Assembly: GCA_946544685.1 (NCBI GenBank)
Contig: CAMNML010000002.1
Coordinates: 39,864 to 103,863 of the forward strand
Source of the DNA: an uncultured Caryophanales bacterium
GTDB taxonomy: Bacteria > Bacillota_I > Bacilli_A > RF39 > UBA660
Length of the DNA: 64,000 bases
Direction: 5' to 3'
This document shows positions 7,920 to 18,054 of the stretch, one piece after another. The notes beneath the pieces are model-generated. The model was given only the letters and a program-made list of their open reading frames with translations, did not search any database and had not been told where the DNA came from. Each line of letters begins with the position of its first letter. The stretch's first letter is position 1. The translations under genes were made by a program, and so were the position numbers.

Positions 7920-9690
7920 AGGTCAAAAAATAAATGATAGATATCAAATTATCAGAACAATTGGCGAAGGTGGAATGGCAAATGTTTATTTGGCACATGA
8001 TATAATACTAGATAGGAATGTAGCAGTAAAAATTTTAAGAGGAGATTTAGCCGATGATGAAAAATTTGTAAGAAGATTTCAAAGGGAAGCAATCGCAGCT
8101 TCATCACTTAGCCACCCTAATATAGTAGAAATGTACGATGTAGGTGAAGATGACGGAAAATACTATATTGTAATGGAATATGTTGATGGAAAAACACTTA
8201 AAAACTTAGTCAAAAAAAGAGGAGCATTAACACTACCAGAAGTAATAGATATTATGACTCAACTTACATCAGCAATTGCATGTGCACATGACTCCAATAT
8301 TATACATAGAGATATAAAGCCACAAAATGTATTAATAAAAGAAAATGGTATAGTAAAAATAACAGACTTCGGAATAGCTATGGCGCTAAATAGTAACGAA
8401 TTAACACAAACAAATTCGGTAATGGGGTCAGTTCACTATCTACCACCAGAACAAGCAAACGGAAAAGGAGCAACAGTAAAAAGCGATATATATTCACTAG
8501 GAATAGTAATGTTTGAATTATTGACTGGAACACTTCCATTTAGAGGAGACAACGCGGTAGAAATAGCAATCAAACAAATGAAAAATCAAATTCCAAGTGT
8601 ATGTAACATAAACGATAAGATACCACAATCAGTTGAGAATATAATACTAAAAGCATGTGCTAAAAATCCAAAAAATAGATACAATACAGTAGTAGAAATG
8701 TATAATGATATACAAACATGCTTGGACGAAGATAGAATTAATGAAAAACGCTATGTATATCCATACTCAGAAACAGACGATTTAGAAGATACAAAAGAAA
8801 TAAAGAATATAAAAGAAATACCAAAAGAAACAAACGAGCTAGATGAACTAGAAGAACTAGAAGAAAAAAAATCTAATAAAGTAATAATGATAGTAGGCAT
8901 AGTAGTAGCGCTAATAATTATATTGATGATGATACTTTTAGTCATATTCCCTAAAATAAGTAAAAACAAAGAAATAACTGTGCCAGATGTAGCAAATCTA
9001 AGTGTTGCGCAAGCAGAAAGAAAATTAAAAGATGCCGGCTTTATTGTAAATGAAGAACAAGAACAACAAGAAAGTGATACAATTGAAGAAGGCTATGTTA
9101 TTAAAACAAATCCTCAAGACGGAGTAAAAAGAAAAAAAGGAACAACAATAACACTAATAATTTCATCAGGAAAAAGTGGTGTAACACTAGAAAATTACGT
9201 TGGATCAAACTTTTATGAAGTAAAAGGAAAATTAGAAGCATATGGAATAATAGTAAATCAAGAAAAAAGAGATGTAGAAAAAGGCGAAGAAGTACAAGAA
9301 TTTAACATTTTAGAACAAAGGCCTATCGCAGGAACAAAATTAGCAACAGGTGACACAGTAACACTAATTATTCCAAATCTAATAGTTAACTATCCAAATT
9401 TTGTAGAAGAAGAATGGACAAAAGATGCGATAGAAAGATTCTGTCAAACAAATAACATTTCAGTACAATTTGTAGAAGAAGAGACTGATACATATCCAGA
9501 AGGAACAATTATAAAACAAGATAGAGTTGCTGGTACAAGAGTTAAAGAAGGATATCCATTAAAAATCACAATAGCCAAAGCAAAACCACAAGAAAAACCA
9601 AAACCAGAACCCGAAAAACCACAAGAGACAACACCAACTGAACAAAATACACAAAATAATACGCAAAACACTAGTGGACAAGAGAATTAA
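7909..9690 (+). CDS. prkC: PASTA-domain Ser/Thr protein kinase
   Basis: Membrane receptor kinase that senses muropeptides or lipid II and controls wall growth. The cytosolic kinase domain (about 1-270) has the G-loop GEGGMA (19-24), Lys41, HRD (133-135) and DFG (153-155). An acidic linker, one membrane helix (about 323-347) and three extracellular PASTA repeats follow (about 355-425, 425-490, 490-560). A Pro/Glu/Thr/Asn-rich tail ends the protein. The start is GTG, inside prpC. Confidence 0.97.
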   Translation: MIIKGQKINDRYQIIRTIGEGGMANVYLAHDIILDRNVAVKILRGDLADDEKFVRRFQREAIAASSLSHPNIVEMYDVGEDDGKYYIVMEYVDGKTLKNLVKKRGALTLPEVIDIMTQLTSAIACAHDSNIIHRDIKPQNVLIKENGIVKITDFGIAMALNSNELTQTNSVMGSVHYLPPEQANGKGATVKSDIYSLGIVMFELLTGTLPFRGDNAVEIAIKQMKNQIPSVCNINDKIPQSVENIILKACAKNPKNRYNTVVEMYNDIQTCLDEDRINEKRYVYPYSETDDLEDTKEIKNIKEIPKETNELDELEELEEKKSNKVIMIVGIVVALIIILMMILLVIFPKISKNKEITVPDVANLSVAQAERKLKDAGFIVNEEQEQQESDTIEEGYVIKTNPQDGVKRKKGTTITLIISSGKSGVTLENYVGSNFYEVKGKLEAYGIIVNQEKRDVEKGEEVQEFNILEQRPIAGTKLATGDTVTLIIPNLIVNYPNFVEEEWTKDAIERFCQTNNISVQFVEEETDTYPEGTIIKQDRVAGTRVKEGYPLKITIAKAKPQEKPKPEPEKPQETTPTEQNTQNNTQNTSGQEN

Positions 9691-9691
9691 T

Positions 9692-10522
9692 ATGAACGGA
9701 ATAATAATTAAAATAATAAGTAATGATTATACAATAGTATCAGAAGAAAAAGAATATATCTGTAAAGCAAGGGGAAAATTTAGAAAAGAAAAAATAACTC
9801 CCCTTGTTGGAGATAATTGCATATTTGATAGTGAAAAAAAATACATAATAGAAATACAAAAAAGAAAAAACGAGCTAATAAGACCACCTGTAGCAAATAT
9901 AGATCAAGCATTTATAATAACAAGTGCAAAAGAACCAGATTTTTCTTCAAATCTATTAGATAAACTATTATGTATAATAGAATATAACAATATAAAACCA
10001 ATTATATGCTTCACAAAGCTAGACTTATTAAATAAGGAAGAACTAAATAATATCGAAACAATAATAAACTACTATAAAAAAATAGGATACCAAGTATATA
10101 AAAATACAGAAATAGAAGAAATAAAAAAACAATTTAAAAACAAAAAAACAGTATTTACAGGACAAAGTGGCGCAGGAAAATCAACACTACTAAATAAATT
10201 AGATAATAAGTTAAACTTAAAAACTAATGAAATATCACAAGCACTAGGAAGAGGAAAACATACAACTAGACATGTTGAATTATTAAACTTATATAATGGC
10301 CTAATAGCGGATACACCAGGATTCTCAAGTTTAGAATTTATTGATATGAAAAATGAAGATATAAGAGATAATTTTGTTGAATTCAATCAATATAGAGACG
10401 AATGTGAATATAAAGATTGTATGCATATAAGTGAAAAAAACTGTAAAATAAAAGAAGAATTAGAAAAAGGTAATATATTAAAAAGTAGATATGAAAACTA
10501 CTTAAAATTCATAAAGAGGTGA
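9692..10522 (+). CDS. rsgA: Ribosome small-subunit GTPase RsgA
   Basis: Circularly permuted GTPase in late 30S assembly. Motif order is the family's: G4 TKLD first, then G1 GQSGAGKST and G3 ADTPGFS, followed by a zinc motif with CEYKDCMH and a later Cys. An OB-fold precedes the GTPase. I chose the ATG at 9692, one base after the prkC stop, because MNGIIIKI fits the family N-terminus; a GTG at 9674 would add six residues. Confidence 0.95.
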   Translation: MNGIIIKIISNDYTIVSEEKEYICKARGKFRKEKITPLVGDNCIFDSEKKYIIEIQKRKNELIRPPVANIDQAFIITSAKEPDFSSNLLDKLLCIIEYNNIKPIICFTKLDLLNKEELNNIETIINYYKKIGYQVYKNTEIEEIKKQFKNKKTVFTGQSGAGKSTLLNKLDNKLNLKTNEISQALGRGKHTTRHVELLNLYNGLIADTPGFSSLEFIDMKNEDIRDNFVEFNQYRDECEYKDCMHISEKNCKIKEELEKGNILKSRYENYLKFIKR

Positions 10523-10525
10523 AAA

Positions 10526-11152
10526 ATGTTATCAGTATCAATATTAGGAATAAAAGAAAATATAAAAGAAAATATACAAAAAATAGATAAATTAAACATT
10601 AACTTTTTTCACATAGATATAATGGATGGAATATTCGTACCAAATAAAACATGGGAATATGAAGAAATAAAGAAATATATAAATCAAACAAAAAAACCAA
10701 AAGATATACACTTGATGGTAAACAATCCAAAAGAATACATAAAGAAATACATAAACCTAAATCCAGAAATAATAACATTCCATTATGAAGCAACAAACGA
10801 ACATATAGAACTAATAAAATATATAAAACAAAATAATATTAAAGCAGGAATATCTATAAAGCCAAATACAGAAGTAAAAGAAATAAAAGATATACTAAAA
10901 TATGTAGATTTAGTACTTGTAATGAGCGTAGAACCTGGAAAAGGTGGACAAAAATATATAGAAAAATCAACAAATAAAATAAATGAATTAAAACAAATAA
11001 GAGAAAAAAATAACTACACATACCTAATAGAAGTTGATGGCGGTATAAATGATATAACAAAAAAAGAAGCAAAAAATGCAGATATACTAGTAGTAGGTAG
11101 TTTTATAACAAATGGAAATTACGAAGAACAAATAAAAAAGATACAAGATTAG
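10526..11152 (+). CDS. rpe: Ribulose-phosphate 3-epimerase
   Basis: Interconverts ribulose-5-phosphate and xylulose-5-phosphate in the pentose phosphate pathway. The 208-aa TIM barrel shows HIDIMDG (metal and catalytic residues), DIHLMV, MSVEPGKGGQ and the catalytic EVDGGI. It starts 3 bp after rsgA behind GAGGTG and closes the cluster. It is a little shorter than the usual 215-225 aa. Confidence 0.95.
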   Translation: MLSVSILGIKENIKENIQKIDKLNINFFHIDIMDGIFVPNKTWEYEEIKKYINQTKKPKDIHLMVNNPKEYIKKYINLNPEIITFHYEATNEHIELIKYIKQNNIKAGISIKPNTEVKEIKDILKYVDLVLVMSVEPGKGGQKYIEKSTNKINELKQIREKNNYTYLIEVDGGINDITKKEAKNADILVVGSFITNGNYEEQIKKIQD

Positions 11153-11168
11153 TAAACTTGTATCTTTT
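11135..11168 (+). terminator. Terminator after rpe
   Basis: AAAAGATACAAG pairs with CTTGTATCTTTT; the 5' arm overlaps the rpe stop region. Confidence 0.8.
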
Positions 11169-11228
11169 AAAATTAAATGCTTAATAAAAAAAGAATAACC
11201 AATAAATACCAACCACAAAAGTGATAAA

Positions 11229-11256
11229 AAAAGAATAGACACAAGTCTATTCTTTT
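11229..11256 (-). terminator. Terminator of the CPBP protease gene
   Basis: AAAAGAATAGAC-acaa-GTCTATTCTTTT is a perfect 12-bp stem; it could also act on the plus strand. Confidence 0.8.
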
Positions 11257-12286
11257 ATAGTAATATTATCTGTAATAACATAACAACTGTATTATGACAA
11301 GCATGACACAATATATTATTTATAATATTATTAGTCTTAGCGTAAATATAAGCAAATCCACAACCTAAAATAGAATAAGGGATAGCCATAAATAAAGCAC
11401 CGATAATACTTCCTTCACTTATTGTATGAAGAAGACCAAATAACAATCCAGAAACAATAACAAATAAAATATCATTCTTAATGAATCTCCTTATACAACC
11501 TCTAAATAATATTTCCTCAACAATAGGCGCTAACAATGCAGCTAAAGGAAAAGTAAACCATATAGGCATTGCCTCAATTTGTTGTTGATTAACAGGCATA
11601 TTTTTATTAACAGCAACACAAATTATACTACAAATAAAATAAATAATATAAATTATACCAAGTCTAGGCAAAACAAATAAAATATATTCTTTATATGCAT
11701 TTTTAAAAGTAATAAAATCTCTTTTTAAATTATCTTTAAATATAAAAACCAATATAGCAAGAACAACTAGATAAATAAAAATAGAATAAATATAATTATT
11801 TAAATTAGGAATAAAACTTTGAGAAAAATAAACAATAAAACAAACAATAGCGCCTATAACTCCTTTTTTACCATTAGAATAACGTTCTAATTTTGGAATA
11901 TCTTTCTTTTCAACTTTAGAAACATTTTGCTTAATAGTAGCAGCAAGAATAATATTTATAATAGAAAGTATAGAAACAAAAGTATTTCCAGAAGTAATAA
12001 ATAAAGCAATACTAATACCTAAAACAAAATTTTTCATTGAGATAATCCTATCCATAAAGGCTATAACAAGAATAACAAAACTAATGACAATCGAAATAAT
12101 ACTAGGAATAATAAAAATTGAATTGCTACTATAAACACTTGATAACCTCTCACCAAAAGATCCAGGTATTTTCGATACCATCTCAAGCATTGCTTCCCTA
12201 GATGCATCCGCATTTACAATAGAAATTATAGATAAAAATATGATAACAATTGATGAAATAATAAAATAATTCCTTTTCTTATTCAT
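11255..12286 (-). CDS. CPBP family intramembrane metalloprotease
   Basis: Polytopic membrane protein of the CAAX-protease/bacteriocin-processing (CPBP, Abi) family. The active-site motifs are in the C-terminal third: EEILFRG, then HTISEGS, then HACHNT. About eight hydrophobic segments are visible. I chose the ATG at 12286, giving 343 aa, because AGGAGGA lies just upstream. Substrates in this family vary, and no bacteriocin genes are adjacent. It is transcribed divergently from the VanY-like gene. Confidence 0.88.
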   Translation of the reverse strand: MNKKRNYFIISSIVIIFLSIISIVNADASREAMLEMVSKIPGSFGERLSSVYSSNSIFIIPSIISIVISFVILVIAFMDRIISMKNFVLGISIALFITSGNTFVSILSIINIILAATIKQNVSKVEKKDIPKLERYSNGKKGVIGAIVCFIVYFSQSFIPNLNNYIYSIFIYLVVLAILVFIFKDNLKRDFITFKNAYKEYILFVLPRLGIIYIIYFICSIICVAVNKNMPVNQQQIEAMPIWFTFPLAALLAPIVEEILFRGCIRRFIKNDILFVIVSGLLFGLLHTISEGSIIGALFMAIPYSILGCGFAYIYAKTNNIINNILCHACHNTVVMLLQIILL

Positions 12287-12355
12287 AAAAATCCTCCTAA
12301 CATAAAATATTATATCAATAAATAAATAAATAAGTAAATAAAACAATAACACTAA

Positions 12356-12384
12356 TTTACATAATTAGACATAAGTGATATAAT
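12356..12384 (+). promoter_or_regulatory. SigA-type promoter for VanY-like gene
   Basis: TTTACA (12356-12361), a 17-bp spacer and TATAAT (12379-12384). Confidence 0.7.
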
Positions 12385-12405
12385 AAATAAAGAAGGTAGG
12401 CACAT

Positions 12406-13347
12406 ATGAAAAAAAGAAAAATAAAAAAATCAATAATAAAAAAATTCGTAATATTAGTATTATTAATATTAATAACAATAGGCATAAAAATAACAATAGA
12501 TATAACTAAATACCATAAAACTAATGAGTATAAATTAAAAAAAATAGGGTATACAACAGAAGAAATTAAAACAATTATAAGTGACTCAGATGAAAACATA
12601 AAATACATACTAGAAAATGAATATAATCAAACTATTGTAGATTTTATGAATCAAAAATACTATCTGCAAAAGAATCTAGAAAAATACATAAATTATAAAA
12701 AACAACATGAAGAAAAACACATAGAAGAAATAGTTAGAACAATAAATGTAAATAGAGAAAATGATTATTATACAAATATAAAAGACACAAACATAGAAAA
12801 AAAAGAACTAATGCTTGTAAATAAATACAATAAACTTTCAGAAACATACGAACCAACAAATATAATAACAATACCAGCAAAATATGCATATAGCGGAAAT
12901 AAAACATCAGAAGAGGCACTAGAATATTATAAAAAAATGTATGATGCAGCAAAAAACGATGGAATAAATTTAGTAATATCATCAGCCTATAGAAGCTATC
13001 AAGAACAACAAGAAACATACGATGAATACGAAAAAATAAAAAAAGACAAAATCGATACCTATGCAGCACGACCAGGTCATTCAGAACATCAAACAGGTCT
13101 TGCATTTGACATTCTAACGCTAGGTGTTAGAACAACAGAATTTGATAAAACAAAAGAATTCAACTGGTTAAAAGAAAACTCATATAAGTATGGATTCATA
13201 CTAAGATATCCTGAAGGAAAAGAAGATATAACAGGATATGATTATGAGTCATGGCATTATAGATATGTAGGAGAAAATGCTGCAAAAATAATACATGACG
13301 AAGAAATAACATTCGATGAATACTATGCATACTACATAGAAAAATAA
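12406..13347 (+). CDS. D-alanyl-D-alanine carboxypeptidase, VanY/M15B type
   Basis: Probably trims the terminal D-Ala from peptidoglycan stem peptides outside the cell. The 313-aa protein has one N-terminal membrane anchor (about 11-30), a helical stalk, and an M15B zinc domain: SSAYRSYQEQQ, then SEHQTGLAFDI (His and Asp ligands), then SWHYRYVG (last His ligand). The catalytic Glu usually just before the last His motif is ESWHY here. It is followed after 15 bp by the P-type ATPase. Confidence 0.93.
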   Translation: MKKRKIKKSIIKKFVILVLLILITIGIKITIDITKYHKTNEYKLKKIGYTTEEIKTIISDSDENIKYILENEYNQTIVDFMNQKYYLQKNLEKYINYKKQHEEKHIEEIVRTINVNRENDYYTNIKDTNIEKKELMLVNKYNKLSETYEPTNIITIPAKYAYSGNKTSEEALEYYKKMYDAAKNDGINLVISSAYRSYQEQQETYDEYEKIKKDKIDTYAARPGHSEHQTGLAFDILTLGVRTTEFDKTKEFNWLKENSYKYGFILRYPEGKEDITGYDYESWHYRYVGENAAKIIHDEEITFDEYYAYYIEK

Positions 13348-13362
13348 TAGATAGGGGATTTT

Positions 13363-15660
13363 ATGAAAACAAATACAGAAATAGGACTAACAGAAAACGA
13401 AGTATTAGAAAGAATAAATCAAGGACAAATTAATCATGACACAACAATAAAAACAAAAAGTATAAAAGACATATTTAGGACAAATATATGCACACTATTT
13501 AATTTTTTAAATTTATTTTTAGGATTAATAGTATTAACAGTCGGCTCCTATAAAAATCTATTATTTTTAGGAACGATTCTATGTAATACAACTATAGGCA
13601 TAATACAAGAAATAAAAAGTAAAAAAACAATAGACAAACTATCGCTAGTCACAGAAAAAAAATCTAAAGTATTAAGAAACAGCAAAGAAATAATAATAAG
13701 CTCAAATGAAATTGTAAAAGACGATATAATAATACTAGAAATAGGAAATCAAATAGTGTCAGACTGTGAAATAGTAGAGGGAGAAGTAGAAGTAAATGAA
13801 TCGCTAATAACAGGAGAAATTGACCCGATAAAAAAACATCAAAAAGACACACTACTATCAGGAAGTTTTATAGTAAGTGGTAAATGCAAAGCACAAGTAA
13901 TACACGTAGCAGAAGAAAACTATACTTATAAAATATCAAAAGACGCAAAATATCTAAAACAAACATCATCAGAAATAATGATATCATTAAAAAAAATAAT
14001 AAAAGTAATATCATATTTAATAATACCAATTGGAATACTATTTTTCTATAAGCAAACATGTATAAGTAATAATACCATTCCTAATGCAGTACTAAATACA
14101 ACAGCAGCAATAATTGCAATAATACCAGACGGATTAATGCTATTAACGAGTACTGTAATGGCAATAAGTGTAATAAAATTGTCAAAATACAAAGTACTAA
14201 TACAAGAATTATACTGCATAGAAAACTTAGCAAGAGTTGACACAATATGTTTCGATAAAACAGGAACTCTAACTAAAGGAACAATGAGTGTAAAAGACTA
14301 TATAAAAATTAAAGATGAAAATATAGATAATATTATAAAAGAAATATGCTATAACTTAGATAATCATAATGCAACAATGAATGCATTAACAAAAAAATAT
14401 GGAAAAACAAATAATTTAAAAGTAAAAGAAATTATACCGTTTTCATCAGAAAAAAAATATTCGGCAGTAATGTTTGAAGATGAAACGTATGCAATAGGAG
14501 CACCAGAATATTTATTAAAAAACATTGAACCCTTAAAACAAATAATAAACACATATGAAGACTATAGAATATTACTACTTGCGAAAGGAAAAAATATAGA
14601 TGAATTAGAACCGTTAGGAGTATTTTTAATTGAAGATGAGTTGCGAAATGAAGCAAAAGAAACAATTGAATTCTTCGAAAAAAATAATGTAACAGTAAAA
14701 ATAATATCAGGAGATAATCCAAAGACTGTATCAAAAATAGCAAAAAAAATAGGTCTTTCATTTTGGGAAGAATATATAGATACTACAAATATGACAGAAG
14801 AACAATTAATTGAAATAGCAGATAAATATAGAATATTTGGTAGAGTTACACCCCAAGGAAAAAAGACATTAGTCAGTGCAATGCAAAACAATAAGCACAC
14901 AGTTGCAATGACCGGAGATGGTGTAAACGATGTTTTAGCACTAAGACAAGCAGACTGTGCAATAGCTGTAAGAGAAGGATCAGAAGCAGCAAGAAATGTA
15001 GCACACTTAGTATTATTAAATTCGGACTTCAAATCAATACCTAAAATTGTGCTAGAAGGAAGAAAAACAATAAATAATATTGAGAGATCAGCAAGTTTAT
15101 TTATTACCAAAACACTGTATGCAACATTCTTACTTTTACTATTTTTATTGGTAGATAGAACATATCCATTTATGCCAATACAACTTACATTAACTAGTAC
15201 ATTCACAATAGGGATACCTGCATTTATTTTAGCACTTGAGCCAAATAAAGAAATAGTAAAAAAACACTTTTTGCTTAATGTAATAAAAGTCGCAATTCCA
15301 ACATCACTCACAATTGCGTTTAATATGATATTATTAATAATAGCTGCAAATGTGACAAGTATTTCAAATCAAACAATATCAACATTAGCAGTATTACTTC
15401 TTGCTACAACAGGATTCATGCATATATATAGAATATCTGCACCTTTGAACTTAGTAAGAACAACACTATTAATAACAATGATAATATCATTTATAACTGC
15501 AATATTTGGATTTAAAAACTTATTCTCATTATCAATGATTGACAATGGTATATTAGCTATATATTTAATTCTAATGTTATTCTCATACCTATTCTTTAAT
15601 ATTATTACGAAAATATTTGATAATTATATATTTAAAACAAATGAAATACATAATAGATAA
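13363..15660 (+). CDS. Cation-translocating P-type ATPase (CtpE-like)
   Basis: ATP-driven cation pump in the cytoplasmic membrane. The phosphorylation motif DKTGTLT is at about residue 298. Also present are the actuator loop ITGEIDP, the membrane motif IPDGLMLLTS (where relatives have PEGL), SGDNPKT, GRVTPQGK and MTGDGVNDVLAL. At 765 aa it fits the compact P2-like CtpE group, for which calcium has been proposed; the ion here is not proven. The TGE(S) loop carries Ile after Glu. Confidence 0.9.
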   Translation: MKTNTEIGLTENEVLERINQGQINHDTTIKTKSIKDIFRTNICTLFNFLNLFLGLIVLTVGSYKNLLFLGTILCNTTIGIIQEIKSKKTIDKLSLVTEKKSKVLRNSKEIIISSNEIVKDDIIILEIGNQIVSDCEIVEGEVEVNESLITGEIDPIKKHQKDTLLSGSFIVSGKCKAQVIHVAEENYTYKISKDAKYLKQTSSEIMISLKKIIKVISYLIIPIGILFFYKQTCISNNTIPNAVLNTTAAIIAIIPDGLMLLTSTVMAISVIKLSKYKVLIQELYCIENLARVDTICFDKTGTLTKGTMSVKDYIKIKDENIDNIIKEICYNLDNHNATMNALTKKYGKTNNLKVKEIIPFSSEKKYSAVMFEDETYAIGAPEYLLKNIEPLKQIINTYEDYRILLLAKGKNIDELEPLGVFLIEDELRNEAKETIEFFEKNNVTVKIISGDNPKTVSKIAKKIGLSFWEEYIDTTNMTEEQLIEIADKYRIFGRVTPQGKKTLVSAMQNNKHTVAMTGDGVNDVLALRQADCAIAVREGSEAARNVAHLVLLNSDFKSIPKIVLEGRKTINNIERSASLFITKTLYATFLLLLFLLVDRTYPFMPIQLTLTSTFTIGIPAFILALEPNKEIVKKHFLLNVIKVAIPTSLTIAFNMILLIIAANVTSISNQTISTLAVLLLATTGFMHIYRISAPLNLVRTTLLITMIISFITAIFGFKNLFSLSMIDNGILAIYLILMLFSYLFFNIITKIFDNYIFKTNEIHNR

Positions 15661-16273
15661 TAAAGAATACGAAGTTGTAATAATAAAAAAGAATAATAAA
15701 AATACATACATAAGAGTAAAAGATGATTTGAAAATATATGTAACAACAAATATATTTTCAAGTAAACAATACATAAAAAAAATAATAGATAATAATACAG
15801 AATCAATAAAAAAAATGATAGAACAACAAATAAAACAAATAAAAAAGAAAGAATACTTCTATTTTTTAGGAAAAAAATACGAAGTGTTCATAGATGAAGT
15901 TGATGGAGTGAAAATTTTAGACGACGCAATATTTGTGAATAATGAAAAAATTTTAAATAAGTGGTTAAGTAATAAAATAAAAGAACTATTTAAAGAAAGA
16001 CTTGACTACAATTTTAATAGATATCAAGAAGAAATACCATATCCAAAATTAAAAATAAGAGAAATGAAAACAAGATGGGGAGTATGTAATATAAGAGATA
16101 ATTCAGTAACACTAAATTCAAAACTAATAGAATATGATATAGAAAAACTAGATTACGTAATAATACATGAGCTATCTCATTTTATACACTTCAACCATTC
16201 AAAAGCATTTTGGCATCAAGTAGAAAAATACACTCCAAATTATAAAAAAATAAGAAAAGAATTAAAAGACTAA
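15641..16273 (+). CDS. YgjP-like (SprT/M48-type) metallopeptidase
   Basis: A 210-aa protein of the YgjP/DUF45 family. TRWGVCN, then IIHELSHF with the HExxH zinc site, and a third ligand in FNHSKAFW are visible near the C-terminus. The physiological substrate is uncertain; an Escherichia homologue has been reported to hydrolyse UTP. I chose the ATG at 15641 (TTG at 15617 is possible). It overlaps the ATPase end by 20 bp. Confidence 0.88.
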   Translation: MKYIIDNKEYEVVIIKKNNKNTYIRVKDDLKIYVTTNIFSSKQYIKKIIDNNTESIKKMIEQQIKQIKKKEYFYFLGKKYEVFIDEVDGVKILDDAIFVNNEKILNKWLSNKIKELFKERLDYNFNRYQEEIPYPKLKIREMKTRWGVCNIRDNSVTLNSKLIEYDIEKLDYVIIHELSHFIHFNHSKAFWHQVEKYTPNYKKIRKELKD

Positions 16274-16296
16274 AAAATGACAAAAAAATAAGAAAC

Positions 16297-16323
16297 AATC
16301 ATCTATAATAAAAATAGGTGATT
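16297..16323 (+). promoter_or_regulatory. RBS-sequestering hairpin before Cse60-like gene
   Basis: AATCATCT (16297-16304) pairs with AGGTGATT (16316-16323), with one G-U, across an 11-nt loop. The 3' arm is the ribosome binding site. Shape and loop length match the hairpin before yqzL. Confidence 0.4.
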
Positions 16324-16327
16324 TTTT

Positions 16328-16504
16328 ATGAAAGTAAAACTTTTTGATGAAGCACACGAACTTGACTTGGAAGCATCTATAAATAAATTTTTAGACACAC
16401 TAGAAGGAGACATAATAGACATAAAATACCAAGTGGCTTTAAGTATATCTGGAGAAGAACAAATATACTGCTTTTCAGCCATGATAATATACAATAAAGA
16501 CTAA
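16328..16504 (+). CDS. Cse60-like small protein (58 aa)
   Basis: Short gene with a good AGGTG site. The product starts MKVKLFDEAHELDLEASINK and ends with CFSAMIIYNKD. This matches the Cse60/DUF2758 family, named from a sporulation-expressed Bacillus gene but widespread in Firmicutes. A small alpha/beta domain is likely; the function is unknown. It lies between YgjP-like and proS genes. Confidence 0.7.
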   Translation: MKVKLFDEAHELDLEASINKFLDTLEGDIIDIKYQVALSISGEEQIYCFSAMIIYNKD

Positions 16505-16558
16505 AAACCTCTTTAAAAATAATACAATTTTTAGTATAATACAAAAGAGGTGTTTTAA

Positions 16559-17986
16559 ATGGAAAAACAAAATAATAAAATAACAAGTAGAGATATAGAC
16601 TTCGCTAAATGGTATACAGACGTAGTAAGAGCAGCAAACCTAGCAGATTATACTTCGGTAAAAGGATGTATCGCCATAGAGCCAAATGGATATGCAATAT
16701 GGGAGCGTATGCAAGAAATACTAGACAAAGAATTCAAAAAATTAGGTCACGTAAATTGCCAAATGCCACTATTGATACCAGAGAATTTATTAAATAAAGA
16801 AAAAGACTTAGTAGCCGGATTTGCACCCGAAGTAGCATGGGTAACAATAGGAGGTCAAAAAGAATTAGAAGAAAAACTATGTATAAGACCAACAAGTGAA
16901 ACACTATTCTGCGATTACTATAAAAATCATGTAAAATCACATAGAGATTTACCAAAACTATATAATCAATGGTGTAATGTATTACGTTGGGAAAAAGAAA
17001 CAAGACCATTTTTAAGATCAAGAGAATTCTTGTGGCAAGAAGGACATACAATACACGCAACAGAAGAAGAAGCAAAGCAAGAAACAAATAAAATGTTAGA
17101 AGTATACTACAACTTTTTTAATGATGTACTAGCAATTCCATCAATAAAAGGAAGAAAAACAGAAAAAGAAAAATTTGCAGGAGCAGAATATACACTAACA
17201 AACGAAGCTTTAATGTATAATGGAGTAGCACTACAATCAAGCACATCACATTACTTTGGGCAAAAATTTTCAAGAGCATATGATGTAAAATTTACTAATA
17301 AAGAAAACAAAGAAGAATATGTATATCAAACATCATGGGGAACAACCACAAGAATGATAGGAGCACTTATAATGGTACATAGTGATGATTATGGGCTAGT
17401 GTTACCTCCAAGAATAGCTCCAAAGCAAGTCGTAATAGTTCCAATCGGAAATAGTGAAGAAATAACAAATGTATCAAATAAAATAAACAAAGAATTACAA
17501 GAAAACAATATCACATCATATATAGATAACTCAGAAAAATCACCAGGATTCAAATTTGCAGAAGCAGAAGTAAATGGAATACCAGTAAGAATAGAAATAG
17601 GCGCAAGAGATTTAGAACAAAATAAAATAACATTTGCGCGTCGTGATACAAGAGAAAAAATGATAGAAGATAAAGATATAAACATAATAGAATATACAAA
17701 AAAACTATTAGAAACAATACAAAAAGATATGTATAACAAAGCTCTAAACAGACGAAACAAATTAACATTTGAAGCACATAATATGAAAGATATTGAAAAA
17801 ATATTAAATACACAACCAGGATTTATTCATGCAATGTGGTGTGGCGACGAACAATGTGAACTCAAAATTAAAGAAATAAAAGGATGCAAATCAAGATGTA
17901 TAACAGACGAGAAACCGATAGACACAAAATGTGTATGTTGCGGTAAAGAAGCAAAACATCATGTAATTTGGGGAATACAATATTAA
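16559..17986 (+). CDS. proS: Prolyl-tRNA synthetase (archaeal/eukaryotic type)
   Basis: Charges tRNA-Pro. The 475-aa enzyme lacks the bacterial editing insertion. It shows class II motif 2 (RPFLRSREFLWQEGHT), IRPTSET, motif 3 (TSWGTTTRMIGALIM), and a C-terminal zinc-binding domain with Cys pairs ending CVCCGKEA. A TATAAT at 16535-16540 is a likely -10. No T-box is visible, unlike glyS. Confidence 0.96.
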   Translation: MEKQNNKITSRDIDFAKWYTDVVRAANLADYTSVKGCIAIEPNGYAIWERMQEILDKEFKKLGHVNCQMPLLIPENLLNKEKDLVAGFAPEVAWVTIGGQKELEEKLCIRPTSETLFCDYYKNHVKSHRDLPKLYNQWCNVLRWEKETRPFLRSREFLWQEGHTIHATEEEAKQETNKMLEVYYNFFNDVLAIPSIKGRKTEKEKFAGAEYTLTNEALMYNGVALQSSTSHYFGQKFSRAYDVKFTNKENKEEYVYQTSWGTTTRMIGALIMVHSDDYGLVLPPRIAPKQVVIVPIGNSEEITNVSNKINKELQENNITSYIDNSEKSPGFKFAEAEVNGIPVRIEIGARDLEQNKITFARRDTREKMIEDKDINIIEYTKKLLETIQKDMYNKALNRRNKLTFEAHNMKDIEKILNTQPGFIHAMWCGDEQCELKIKEIKGCKSRCITDEKPIDTKCVCCGKEAKHHVIWGIQY

Positions 17987-18005
17987 GTAGAGCAATCTAC
18001 TTTTT
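17985..18005 (+). terminator. Probable terminator after proS
   Basis: AAGTAGA-gcaa-TCTACTT followed by TTT overlaps the proS stop. Confidence 0.55.
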
Positions 18006-18054
18006 ATATTGAAAAAAGCAACCTTTTTTGATAAAATTACTATAGGTGGTAAGA

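Noticed and set aside
12317..12343. Short AAAT-type repeats upstream of the CPBP protease gene as a phase-variation tract
   Set aside because: The repeats are interrupted and lie in leader DNA that is AT-rich throughout; nothing ties them to expression.
14562..15311. Long minus-strand open frame (249 codons) opposite the P-type ATPase
   Set aside because: It lies wholly opposite a gene with intact P-type motifs, its translation is low-complexity hydrophobic/serine-rich, and no ribosome site precedes it. It is a shadow of AT-rich codon use.
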